Shown here: one piece after another, positions 1 through 8,431 of the stretch
Position numbering within the stretch: the stretch's first letter is position 1
Layout of the letters: each line of letters starts with the position of its first letter
Source: JACPUX01 sp964517465
GTDB lineage: Bacteria > Pseudomonadota > Gammaproteobacteria > Burkholderiales > Casimicrobiaceae
Direction of reading: 5' to 3'
Assembly: GCA_964517465.1 (NCBI GenBank)
Contig: CAZFEK010000020.1
Span: forward strand, 7,887-71,886
DNA: 64,000 nucleotides
Notes under the pieces: generated by a model
Told to the model about the DNA's origin: nothing
The model's input: only the letters and a program-made list of their open reading frames with translations
Database searches by the model: none
Program-made: the position numbers and the translations under genes

Positions 1-19
1 GCGTCGTTCTGCCAGAGGG

Positions 20-1414
20 ATGCCTGGCGCAGGCGAGGGTGCGGACACCGCCGCCACTTCGTTTGGCGACCCCGCTCTCCACGCCTTGCGCCTGCCGCCC
101 CACTCGTCAGAGGCGGAGCAATCCGTGCTCGGTGGACTCTTGCTCGACAACGACGCCCTCGATAAGATCGCCGACGTTCTCGAAGAGACCGACTTCTATA
201 GCGCGGCGCACCGCCTGATCTTTGCTGAAATTCGGCGCCTCCTGCTTCTGGGGCAGCCGGCGGACGTGATCACCGTGGCCCATGGCCTGGAATCGGCCAA
301 GAAGCTCGAAGTGGTCGGAAATCTGGCATACCTCGGCGATCTTGCGCAAAATGTAACGCTGGCGGCGAACATCCGGCGTAATGCGGAGATCGTGCGCGAG
401 CGCTCCATCTTGCGCAGACTCGCGCGCGTCTGCGCAGAGATTGCGGAGTTCGCCTATGACCCGGCAGGCCGCGCGGTCGGCGAATTGCTGGACCTCGCGG
501 AACAGAAAGTGTTCGATATCGCCGAATGGGGGGCGCGCACCGAGTTGGGCTTTCAGGCCATGCAGCCACTGCTCATGCAAGTGGTTGAGCGCATCGACAA
601 GTTGTCAGCGCGAGCGGATCCCACCGATGTGACGGGCGTGCCCACGGGCTTCATTGCACTGGACAGCGTGACCACCGGCTTGCAACAGGGCGACCTCATC
701 ATCATCGCTGGACGGCCTTCGATGGGGAAGACGGCATTCGCCCTCAATATCGCCAAGCATATCGCCGTGGTGTCGAAGTTGCCGGTGGCGGTTTTCAGCA
801 TGGAGATGACGGCAGCGCAGTTGGTTATGCGCATGATCGGCTCGGCGGGGCGGCTCGATCAGCGCAAGATTCGCACTGGGCGTCTGGCCAGTGATGATTG
901 GGCCGGCTGGTCCGCGGCACTGGGCCAGCTTCATGAAGCACCGCTATTCATCGATGAGACTCCCGCCATCACACCTATGGAATTGCGCTCCCGGGCTCGA
1001 CGTTTGGCCCGCCAACAGGGCGGCAAGCTGGGTGCCATCGTGGTCGACTATCTGCAATTGATGTGCGCTGCGACGCACGCCGGGGAGACCCGCGCCACGG
1101 AATTATCGGAAATCTCTCGCGTGCTGAAGTCACTGGCCAAGGAACTTTCAGTCCCGGTGCTGGCGCTGTTGCAACTGGACCGCAAACCGGAGCAGCGCAC
1201 CGGCAAGCGGCCGGTGATGTCGGACCTGCGTGAATCGGGTGCCATCGAGCAGGACGCCGACTTGATTCTGTTCATCCATCGCGATGAGGTGTACGACCCG
1301 GATTCCGCGGAGAAAGGCCTGGCTGAAATCATCATCGGCAAGCAACGCAACGGCCCGATCGGCACCGTTCGATTGGCTTTTGTCGGCGAATTCACCCGGT
1401 TTGAGAATCTGTAG
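20..1414 (+). CDS. dnaB: Replicative DNA helicase DnaB
   Basis: Hexameric 5'-3' helicase that unwinds DNA at the replication fork and works with the DnaG primase. The 464-residue length fits the family. The N-terminal DnaB domain starts near residue 27 (PPHSSEAEQSVLGGLLLDN). The RecA-like motor has Walker A GRPSMGKT at about 231-238, Walker B-like IVVDYLQLM near 344, and the conserved SDLRESGAIEQDADLI block near 400. The usual ALSQLNR motif reads ALLQLDR, so Ser and Asn are replaced by Leu and Asp. The ATG at 20 has a close purine-rich AGAGGG upstream. Only 19 bp of upstream sequence is in the window, so its operon context is unseen. No intein is present. Confidence 0.95.
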   Translation: MPGAGEGADTAATSFGDPALHALRLPPHSSEAEQSVLGGLLLDNDALDKIADVLEETDFYSAAHRLIFAEIRRLLLLGQPADVITVAHGLESAKKLEVVGNLAYLGDLAQNVTLAANIRRNAEIVRERSILRRLARVCAEIAEFAYDPAGRAVGELLDLAEQKVFDIAEWGARTELGFQAMQPLLMQVVERIDKLSARADPTDVTGVPTGFIALDSVTTGLQQGDLIIIAGRPSMGKTAFALNIAKHIAVVSKLPVAVFSMEMTAAQLVMRMIGSAGRLDQRKIRTGRLASDDWAGWSAALGQLHEAPLFIDETPAITPMELRSRARRLARQQGGKLGAIVVDYLQLMCAATHAGETRATELSEISRVLKSLAKELSVPVLALLQLDRKPEQRTGKRPVMSDLRESGAIEQDADLILFIHRDEVYDPDSAEKGLAEIIIGKQRNGPIGTVRLAFVGEFTRFENL

Positions 1415-1527
1415 CCCCGCCGGAGTCGTCGGTCGCCGAGAGAACCATCATCGGTGCCGCGAAGAGCTCTGACGATTGATTGCCTTGGTGTGCGTGTTTA
1501 AACTACTACTCCAAAAGAGGAGCTGCC

Positions 1528-1956
1528 TTGAAGAAGGAACTGGACGACATACTTTGCGAACGCTATCCCGACTTGTTTGCCGAGCGGCACAGGTCAATCG
1601 AAGAAAGCGCAATGGGCTGGGGTCTCACCTGCGGTGACGGGTGGTTCGATATCATCGATGCCTTCTGCACCGAAGTGCAGCATGCGGTACAGCAGGGTCA
1701 CATGCCGCCGGTCGTATTGAAGCAGGTCAAGGAGAAGTTCGGCTCGCTGAGAATTTACTACCGCGGCGGTAACGACGTGACCGAAGGCCTGGCACGCATG
1801 GCGGCGGCGATGTCGGAACGAGTGTGCGAGATCTGCGGCCATCCGGGCGAGACCGGTCGCCGCCCGCGCGATCGAATGCCGGTCATGACGCGCTGCCGCG
1901 AGCACATGAAACCTGGCTATGGCGCAGACGGTGCCACTGCGGTGCCGTCGACCTGA
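1528..1956 (+). CDS. Small zinc-ribbon-like protein of unknown function
   Basis: I do not recognise a characterised family. The TTG at 1528 is preferred because AAAGAGGAG lies 5 nt upstream; a longer reading from 1480 lacks such a site. The product is about 142 residues. The middle part contains QVKEKFGSLRIYYRGGN, a pattern I associate with conserved hypothetical proteins. The C-terminal half has paired cysteines (CEICGHPG, then TRCREH) that could form a small zinc knuckle. There is no signal peptide or membrane segment. It sits 113 bp after dnaB on the same strand and converges with the PP2C gene. Existence as a gene is likely; function is unknown. Confidence 0.6.
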   Translation: MKKELDDILCERYPDLFAERHRSIEESAMGWGLTCGDGWFDIIDAFCTEVQHAVQQGHMPPVVLKQVKEKFGSLRIYYRGGNDVTEGLARMAAAMSERVCEICGHPGETGRRPRDRMPVMTRCREHMKPGYGADGATAVPST

Positions 1957-1978
1957 GCTGGCCCAGGGCGCCCGCTAC

Positions 1979-2734
1979 CTACGCGGTGCGCTCGATCAGC
2001 ACCAGCGAAAAATTGTCCGGCGCGCCCGCATCGAGAATGGCTTGACGCCAGCGCCGGACCTGCGCCAGTGCGCCCGCGTTTCGATCGAACAAGGCCATGA
2101 GCTCCTCGCCCAGGGTATCGTGAACGCCGTCGGTGCACAGGAGCAGCATGTCTCCAGGCATGAAAGTGGTGGTGCTGTAGTGAATGGAGAATTCGGTGTC
2201 GGCATCGTCGGCGGTGAGGCAGGAGTCGAGCATGCCGTAGAACCCTGCGTAGGCCACGCCCTCCTCGGCTGCACCTTCATCGATCAGGCGGTTGAGGATG
2301 GTGTGGTCACGGGTAATCTGTTCCCATTGGCCATCAGCGGCAAAGCGATAGGCGCGGCTGTCGCCAACGCTCACCACGGTGCAGCGCTCGCCGAGGCAGG
2401 CGGCTGCGGTGAGTGTGGTGGCAGAGCCATAGTTTCGACCGCGCGCAAGCGCGTCGCACAAGCACCCGTGAGCGCGGCGCACCAGGCTCGCGTTGAAGGG
2501 TCGCGCCGCTGCGATATCGGTAGCGAGCGATTGCAGAGCGATTCGGCTCGCGCGCCGCGGTGCCGGGCTATTGGCGACACCATCGGCCACGGCGGCAAAT
2601 ACTTCGACCTCATTGCTCAAATATTGCCGCGGTGGGAGGTCGCGTTCCTGAAAGATGCGAAGGCCCGACCACAGGGTGTCCTGCTGGTCGGGGTTGTCAC
2701 CGCAATGCTGGGTGTAGGCAAGGGTCCAGGGCAT
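1979..2734 (-). CDS. PP2C-family Ser/Thr protein phosphatase
   Basis: Metal-dependent phosphoprotein phosphatase of 251 residues, about the size of a minimal bacterial PP2C domain with no added modules. Family motifs in order are VFAAVADGVAN near residue 46 (metal-binding Asp), GSATTLTAA near 103, VVSVGDSRAYRF near 120, LLLCTDGVHDTL near 198 and the terminal DNFSLVLI (metal-binding Asp). It probably dephosphorylates Ser/Thr on a partner protein in the cytoplasm. No kinase or type VI secretion gene is nearby, so the substrate cannot be inferred. Transcription converges with the upstream small gene, leaving 22 bp between stops. Confidence 0.88.
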   Translation of the reverse strand: MPWTLAYTQHCGDNPDQQDTLWSGLRIFQERDLPPRQYLSNEVEVFAAVADGVANSPAPRRASRIALQSLATDIAAARPFNASLVRRAHGCLCDALARGRNYGSATTLTAAACLGERCTVVSVGDSRAYRFAADGQWEQITRDHTILNRLIDEGAAEEGVAYAGFYGMLDSCLTADDADTEFSIHYSTTTFMPGDMLLLCTDGVHDTLGEELMALFDRNAGALAQVRRWRQAILDAGAPDNFSLVLIERTA

Positions 2735-2952
2735 TCGGATATCCGCCGCAAGAGTGCGGCGTGCATAGAGCGCAGAGACCAGAAGAAAGTTCCTGCGGGT
2801 GCAAGAATTCTATCCGAGTGCTTGCTGGAACCGCGGCACCTTCCCACCAGGATGTCTACCCCTTCTTCCGAGGCGCTACCATGCTGCTGAATATCAATAC
2901 CAAGACGCGCTACGCGCAAAAACGTCGAACATAATGGTCACAGAGCTTTGGC

Positions 2953-3449
2953 TTGGACGAGCGTGCGCTCCAAGACATTCTCTTCCGCTCATTGGACAGG
3001 TTGCTTCCGAACGACGAGCGGATTCTCTTGATGCAGTCCCGTAGCTGGCAAGAAAAACCCGATTTGATGGCCGTTGACAAGAACGGGAACCTCTTCATTT
3101 TCGCGTTGAAGGCGTGGGAATCGCAGAGCTCAAATCTGCTTCAAGCACTCCGTTACGGCCAGATTCACGGCGCCATGAAATGCCCTGAATTGGACGCCTG
3201 GCGCAAAAAGACGACTGACCCATCCCTGTCGCTCAAGCTCGCGCACCAGCAAAATTCGGGATCGAGCTCGCGGAAGGGGATTTCAATCGAAAACAAATCC
3301 TTGTGGTGATGACCAATGGCCTGGATTACCGGACCCGAGAGGCTTCCCGGTATTGGCGCTCCAGCGGATTAGATGTCCGCCCGTGGGTCTATCGTGTATA
3401 TACCGGCGCGGCCGACGAGATGTTGCTGGAAATGTGCCCTTTCCATTGA
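2953..3449 (+). pseudogene. Frameshifted PD-(D/E)XK-type nuclease
   Basis: Reading from the TTG at 2953 gives a nuclease-like N-terminal half with EKPDLMAVDKNGNLFIF at about residues 35-51. That frame then runs into unrelated sequence after about residue 98. The correct continuation lies in another frame (KFGIELAEGDFNRKQILVV, then a TGA at 3447). The frames join if one A is added to the AAAA run at 3251-3254. The expected E-x-K catalytic pair reads ALK, so the acidic residue is lost as well. A second slip near 2950 is possible, because an ATG at 2934 in another frame gives a plausible start (MVTELWL). It is decayed or an assembly error. Confidence 0.6.
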
Positions 3450-3624
3450 CAGCCGCAGAGATAAAGAAAATATCGGGGATCAATCACGTCTTCATGAGCA
3501 CGATGTTTGGCGCCGACGCGGACAGTGGGAAGGCGATCAGGCGGGTCATACATGACCGCCATCAGGCCAAAGGGCAGTCGGGTTAGGGCCGGTTTCGAAC
3601 CGAACCTCCCCGCGCGATTCTTCT

Positions 3625-4623
3625 TTACGCGTAAAGCGCCGCGGTCGCCCTGGCCACTTCGGCAATTTCCTCGCGCAGGCGTTTGGGCCTCTTGACCTCT
3701 ACTCCGTCACCGATGCTCAAAATCCACCAGCGCAGTTGCGCCGTATCTGCTACCCGCGCCTTGAGGCGAAATTCGCCATTGCCGAGTTCTGCGAGTTGTT
3801 GATTGGCGGCGAGCGGCGTTTCCAGAAGGTGGTCGCCAGCGTGATTGTGGAAGTGCAGCTCCACGCCGATTTCATCGCCCGCGCCGAAACCCCAGGTGCC
3901 TGCGGCGACTTGCCGGTCGAGGTCGAAGCCCGCTGGCGCGATGGCCTTCTCGTCGAGCACTTCGACGGACTTGATGCGATGCACGGCCAGCGTGCGCGCG
4001 TCCGGATAGTCGAACAGGCGGCAATAGAGATAGAGCATCGGGCCACGCTGCACGAGGGCCAAGGGATGAACCGTCCATTCCTTGGCGCTCTTTTCGCCGC
4101 GTTTCTGGTACCTGATGCGCAGTTGGCGCGAATCCAATAGCGCCTTCGAGACCGCCTCATGCACCTCGGCGGCGATGGTGGGAGCAAGCAGCGGTTGCGC
4201 TGGCGGCACGATGCGCACGCGGTCAAGCCAGCGGCGCGGCCCTTCGCGCGAACTGGCAAGCGCGCGACGTGCCGCCTCAAAGTAGGTGCCGAGTTCCTTC
4301 AACATCGGTTGTGGCAGCAAACCTTGCAGGTGCTTTTCCGCCATCAACAGGGTGAGCGCAGCGGTGCGCGAGAGCGCGGGGATGGTCAAACCCTGTGCGC
4401 TTGGCGCCCAGGACCAATGAAACGGCTTCACGCTTTCGTCGGCGACGATGGCGAAGGATTGCGACAGCGTCACCAGATGTCGCTGTATGGAGCGCTCGGT
4501 GAGTGTGAACCCATTGCGGCTGAGCGCCTCCCGCAGCGCCGCCACGGTAATGCTCTGTGGATGGCGCGGAAGGTGCTGCAAGAGCTCAAGCAGGCATTGG
4601 AGTGTGTCGCGGGATTCGGGCAT
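3625..4623 (-). CDS. WYL-domain transcriptional regulator
   Basis: 332-residue DNA-binding regulator. A winged-helix N-terminus at about residues 1-60 (SITVAALREALSRNGF, then ERSIQRHLVTLSQ) is followed by a WYL ligand-sensing domain at about 150-230 (SRQLRIRYQKRG, LYLYCRLFDYPD, LAVHRIKSVEVLDE) and a C-terminal WCX-like extension ending near 325. WYL regulators sense nucleic-acid or nucleotide ligands and often control DNA-repair, defence or stress genes. Here the next gene upstream on the same strand is a broken uracil-DNA-glycosylase-like gene, which fits a repair theme but does not prove it. No operator was identified. Confidence 0.88.
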   Translation of the reverse strand: MPESRDTLQCLLELLQHLPRHPQSITVAALREALSRNGFTLTERSIQRHLVTLSQSFAIVADESVKPFHWSWAPSAQGLTIPALSRTAALTLLMAEKHLQGLLPQPMLKELGTYFEAARRALASSREGPRRWLDRVRIVPPAQPLLAPTIAAEVHEAVSKALLDSRQLRIRYQKRGEKSAKEWTVHPLALVQRGPMLYLYCRLFDYPDARTLAVHRIKSVEVLDEKAIAPAGFDLDRQVAAGTWGFGAGDEIGVELHFHNHAGDHLLETPLAANQQLAELGNGEFRLKARVADTAQLRWWILSIGDGVEVKRPKRLREEIAEVARATAALYA

Positions 4624-4751
4624 GGGAAGTCAACTCTCTGGGTTTGTGAACCTGATTCGCCCTTGCTGGCAATCCTACTCCGCAGTGCTCTCGGTGAGGC
4701 CGAGTGCCACAAGCATAACAATCATCACCAACGGATTGCCTCGGCAAGGCA

Positions 4752-5169
4752 CTAAATCGAGATGCCTCCTGTGGGGTGGCGAACGAAGGAAAAGCGTGGG
4801 TCATTCTCCCGATTCAACCCCAAACCCGCAATAGCGTTTCGCGCGGCCGCCCCCAAGACGACTATGCGTTCGAAATTGCCCGTTTGCACATGTTGAAGCA
4901 GCCAGTTCGAACAATGGCGACGAACCTCTGCGGGGGGGCGAGTTATCCCGTGGTCGTGCACCGCTATTCTGCGGCCTCTTGCCCGGGAAGCACTGGACCG
5001 TGTTCGTAATGTTGTAATGTCGTCGACATTGCTCCGCGCGCTGGAAAGCCTCCGCCATTCGCGATCCGGCGGAGAATGAATTTTGGCTGATCAACGGGCG
5101 TCCTCGCCTCCATTTCTCGACACCGGGCGCTTGAAATATGAGGAGCACGGAGGCACCGTTATCTTCCAT
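4752..5169 (-). pseudogene. Frameshifted uracil-DNA-glycosylase-like protein
   Basis: Two overlapping minus-strand frames together give one short UDG-superfamily-like protein. The first frame, from the ATG at 5169, has VLLIFQAPGVEKW and YNITNTVQCFPGKRP. The second has NWLLQHVQTGNFERIVVLG and ends RHPTGGISI; the HPxGG motif is typical of UDG-fold proteins. The frames join if one C is removed from the seven-C run on the coding strand at 4931-4937. Everything else is well preserved, so this is either a very recent mutation or a sequencing error. The role would be removal of uracil or another damaged base from DNA. Confidence 0.5.
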
Positions 5170-6261
5170 CGAGAGCGGAGCCTTACGAATCTGCCTACGC
5201 AGTTTACGCCGCCTCGATGGACTTGTGTCTACGCTTCGATCGGCCGGCGTAATCATCCCCGGGTGTTCACTCACCTGCTGTTCCAGGAAGCTCAAAAAAC
5301 CCAAGCATGATCGGATCGCTGTCGTCTTCTGGTGCCCGGCGTCGAGTAGAACCCTTCGCAGAGCGCAGCACCTGACCATCGGTGAGAACGATCGCTGTTA
5401 CGTCACCATTGAATTCAGGATGAACCTTGAAAAGCTGTATCGATGCGGTTGCCCTTCGAATTGCCTCCAGGAGCAACTTTTCTGCTGTACTGCTCCGCCA
5501 GGGAGCGACCGGCATTTGCCGCCATAACTCCATGATGTGGTTACGGCCGTAATTGTATTGTGCGCGCGGCGCGAGCCAACATCGAGCGTTTGCTAACAAC
5601 CAACGAGAATCCGGCGCCGCCGTGCCTATGGAGCCTATGTCATGGCAGCTGTCCATCGAGGGCATCGGCAAAGGTGCGCCATCGGCACACAGCCCGCCCA
5701 GCCGCTTGGGTCCACTACCACTGCAAATCAAAGACACAGCCCCGGCGGCTGGTCGCCGACTCGTTTTCGGATACCAAGGGCGGCAGCGGTGCGACTGGCG
5801 GGTGATCGACCGGACCAAAGCGATGCGAACCATGGCTTCGGCCGGCCTGCGTGCCGCAGCCTCAACGCGCCTGGCGGCGCATTATCCTTGACCGCAGAGA
5901 GATGGACAGATCCGATCAATAGGCGCCGCGGCCGCTAGCCGCCGCCTCGCCGGGCTTCTCGCTGTCGCTCCGTCCGCGTTTTGCGCCACCGCGAGCGCGC
6001 GGAGCGTATCAAGCACAAGCACCCTCGCCTGATAATGCGCCTCCTAATCCTTGGGATCATCCCGTTTGCGCCTGCTGCGCGGCTGGGGTTGTTCACATGG
6101 CGCGGGTTCAATCGATTAGAGTCGAACACTTTACTGCCTGAAGGCATGCGACTTCCTTGCTTCAGCTCTGGATTTGCGCGGGCCAGCGTCGCCGCAGCAT
6201 TGTTGGTGGGCTGGCGGGCCGTGATCCGCAGGGGAGCGTGATCACCTGCCTGGCATCCTGG
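5170..6261. other. Stretch without a convincing gene
   Basis: About 1.1 kb. On the minus strand at about 5170-5560 a degraded coding segment may remain. The frame carrying DDSDPIMLGF continues as LSFLEQQVSEHPGM if one T is dropped from a six-T run at 5294-5299. That joined piece faintly resembles the C-terminal part of PrlF/SohA-type antitoxins (low confidence). From 5560 to 6261 I see no gene, RNA or repeat: the open frames lack family motifs and ribosome sites. Confidence 0.4.
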
Positions 6262-7170
6262 TCAGCCAGTTCCAAAGTGTTCCCGCCAAATCGCGGTTTG
6301 CATGAATGTGGGCCGCTCGCGAAGCCGCAGCGCCGCAATGGCGTTGTCGCAGAACAATCTGGGTAGGACGTCACCCATCCAGGGCAGGGCGCGGAAGCGC
6401 TCGACCTGTTCGCCCAGGGCGTTCAAGGGGTAGGCGCTGGAAAACACGAAGCGGCTGGCGAAGCCCAGCGCGTTGTAGTTGATGGCTTGCAGCCAATCGG
6501 CGTGGCCCAGGTGGTAGAGGTAGGAGTCGGGCGCCAGCCACACGTTGTCGTAGCGGCAGGCCATGACGATGGCTTCGCGCACATAGGGATAGCAGCCGTG
6601 ACCGCAGATGATGTGGAGGCCGGGGAAGTCGCTGGCCACCTTTTCGATGTATTTGGGGTTGGCGTAGTCCAAGAGCTTGCCGCCCAAGAGGCCGGAAGTT
6701 TGTGGGATCAGCGTGACGCGCTGCTTTTCGCAATATTCGTAAATCGGGTAGAGCAGAGGATCATCGAGGTTGCAGCCCGGTGCTCGGCCCGGTTCGATAA
6801 ACACGGCATAGAGCCCCAGCTCTTCGGTGCAGCGCTGAAGTTCTGTCATCGCGTCGTGCATCTGGTTGCTGACGTCGATGCCGGCCACGCCGATGAAACG
6901 CCCTGGGTGCGCGGCTTGCACTTGCGCGATGCTGTCGTTGGAACTGGTGCGCGCCGGCAGATCGAAGCGGCCAAAGCGGGCGCCCGGGTTGCAGCCCGAA
7001 ACGGAAACCGCGGTGGTCACTCCCGCGGCATCCAACTCCCCGAAAAAACCCTCGAGTGTCTGCGCTGCCAAGCCGGGAACGCGCGCCATTTTGCCGGCAT
7101 GTTGCACGCGATCGTAAAAGTAATCGGCTTCGCCGGCGAGCGTGAGGCGGCAACGGCAATCGATGATCAT
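6262..7170 (-). CDS. Amidohydrolase-2-like protein lacking metal ligands
   Basis: 302 residues with the TIM-barrel layout of Amidohydrolase_2 (ACMSD/isomerase-like) proteins. Family-like stretches are at the N-terminus, around residue 147 (YEYCEKQRVTLIPQTSG), around 185 (LHIICGHGCYPYVREA) and near 240 (RFVFSSAYPLNAL). The metal-binding residues are mostly gone. The N-terminal HxH reads CRC in MIIDCRCRL, the strand-5 His is replaced in IPQTSG, and the usual GSDYP catalytic Asp is Ala in SSAYP. Only the His in CGHG remains. The reading frame is intact, so the protein is probably a pseudoenzyme or binds differently. It is divergent from the ATP-grasp gene across 148 bp. Confidence 0.75.
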   Translation of the reverse strand: MIIDCRCRLTLAGEADYFYDRVQHAGKMARVPGLAAQTLEGFFGELDAAGVTTAVSVSGCNPGARFGRFDLPARTSSNDSIAQVQAAHPGRFIGVAGIDVSNQMHDAMTELQRCTEELGLYAVFIEPGRAPGCNLDDPLLYPIYEYCEKQRVTLIPQTSGLLGGKLLDYANPKYIEKVASDFPGLHIICGHGCYPYVREAIVMACRYDNVWLAPDSYLYHLGHADWLQAINYNALGFASRFVFSSAYPLNALGEQVERFRALPWMGDVLPRLFCDNAIAALRLRERPTFMQTAIWREHFGTG

Positions 7171-7318
7171 GCTAAGCTAGGCGTAAGGAGACGGCCGCTA
7201 TTCTATGCGCAAAAGCGGCTGAAGAGGATTTGGAGGGGTGGGAGGAAGGATTGCAAATCGCATTGACTGTACGCGCCCGCAGCAGCGGCTTTGCGCGGCC
7301 CAAGGAAGGGGTCTCGCC

Positions 7319-8431
7319 GTGGTCGAGCTGAGCTTATTATTGCTCTCGGGCGGGGGACACACCGGCGCCAACATCATGGCCGCGCTGGCCAGCCGACGCA
7401 ACAACCTCCGCCTGATCGCCACCACCGACTCGGCCGACGAGCCTACCCTTTTTGCTTTTGACGCCATCTATTTGGCCCCTTCGCTTACCGCGGCGCCGCG
7501 GGGCTTTGAAGCGCGTGTACTGGAAATCATGGAGCACGAGGCCGTGGATTTGGTCATCCCCTGCCGCGACGAAGACGTTGTTTGGCTCTCGAGCTTGCGT
7601 CAGCGGCGTTCGGAACTTGTCCCGCGTCTACTCTGCGGCGCTCACGGCATCGCCGAGCAAGTCAACGACAAGTGGCTCAGCTGCATCTTTGCGCGGGAGT
7701 ACGATTTGCCCTTTGCGCACTCGCTGCCCACCGGCGGTGCGGCGGATGTGGCGAGCTTCATAACCGAAGTGGGCTTTCCGGTGGTGCTGAAACCGCGCCA
7801 CGACGCTAACGCGCGCGGCGTGCATTTGCTCACCACCGCGGCGCAGGTGACGGCGGCGATGGCGCGTCCTGACGCGGTGCTGCAAGAATTCCTGGGCGAG
7901 CGCGAAGCAACGCAGCAATCGATCGATGCCATGCTCAAGAACGGCGTGCCTCTGGTGCACAACTTCATGGGCGCGAAGCACTCGATTCAATTGCTCCTGG
8001 ACCCCGGGGGTGAATGTCGTTCCATCGCTTGCACCATCAACGCCATGGACGGACGGATCAGCCGACGCGTCAGCCTCGACCCTACACCGCAAGCGCGAGA
8101 AATCGGCGCCCGCTGCGCCGAGGTGTTCGGACGCGCGGGTTGGTGCGGGCCGCTCAACGTGCAATGTCAAATGGACTCCCAGGGCCGCCTTAAGATTCAC
8201 GAATTTAATGCGCGCTTCACCGGCGCCACCGCGGCGCGCTGGGCTCTAGGCATCGACGAGGTGGGCTTGGCGCTGGAGTGTTTCACCGGGCACCGTCTGC
8301 CACGGCCCTTCCCGGCGGGGGCGTCGCCCACGGTGGCGCGCGAAAGTTTCGCGGCTAGGGCGGCGCCCCCGGGGGGCGTGGAATTATTGCGCCGAGATGG
8401 CGTGTGGCGCGACGTGGCGGGAGGCGGTTGA
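7319..8431 (+). CDS. ATP-grasp ligase (carbamoyl-phosphate-synthase-like)
   Basis: 370-residue ATP-grasp enzyme, expected to activate a carboxylate with ATP and join it to an amine or thiol. GTG at 7319 is chosen because AAGGAAGGGG lies 7 nt upstream; an in-frame GTG at 7238 would add 27 uncharacteristic residues. A Rossmann-like pre-ATP-grasp N-terminus (LSLLLLSGGGHTGANIMAAL) precedes the ATP-binding core (GFPVVLKPRHDANARGV near 157) and the metal site IHEFNARFTGATA near 298, with the usual E and N ligands. Its TGA overlaps the ATG of the glycosyltransferase by one base, so the two are coupled. Substrate is unknown; context suggests modification of a saccharide or small peptide. Confidence 0.82.
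   Translation: MVELSLLLLSGGGHTGANIMAALASRRNNLRLIATTDSADEPTLFAFDAIYLAPSLTAAPRGFEARVLEIMEHEAVDLVIPCRDEDVVWLSSLRQRRSELVPRLLCGAHGIAEQVNDKWLSCIFAREYDLPFAHSLPTGGAADVASFITEVGFPVVLKPRHDANARGVHLLTTAAQVTAAMARPDAVLQEFLGEREATQQSIDAMLKNGVPLVHNFMGAKHSIQLLLDPGGECRSIACTINAMDGRISRRVSLDPTPQAREIGARCAEVFGRAGWCGPLNVQCQMDSQGRLKIHEFNARFTGATAARWALGIDEVGLALECFTGHRLPRPFPAGASPTVARESFAARAAPPGGVELLRRDGVWRDVAGGG

Noticed and set aside
3585..3605. tRNA T-arm-like sequence GGTTTCGAACC
   Set aside because: It is a simple palindrome; no acceptor, D or anticodon arm can be placed around it.
6095..6130. tRNA-like GCGGGTTCAATC
   Set aside because: No cloverleaf can be drawn on either strand within 90 bp.
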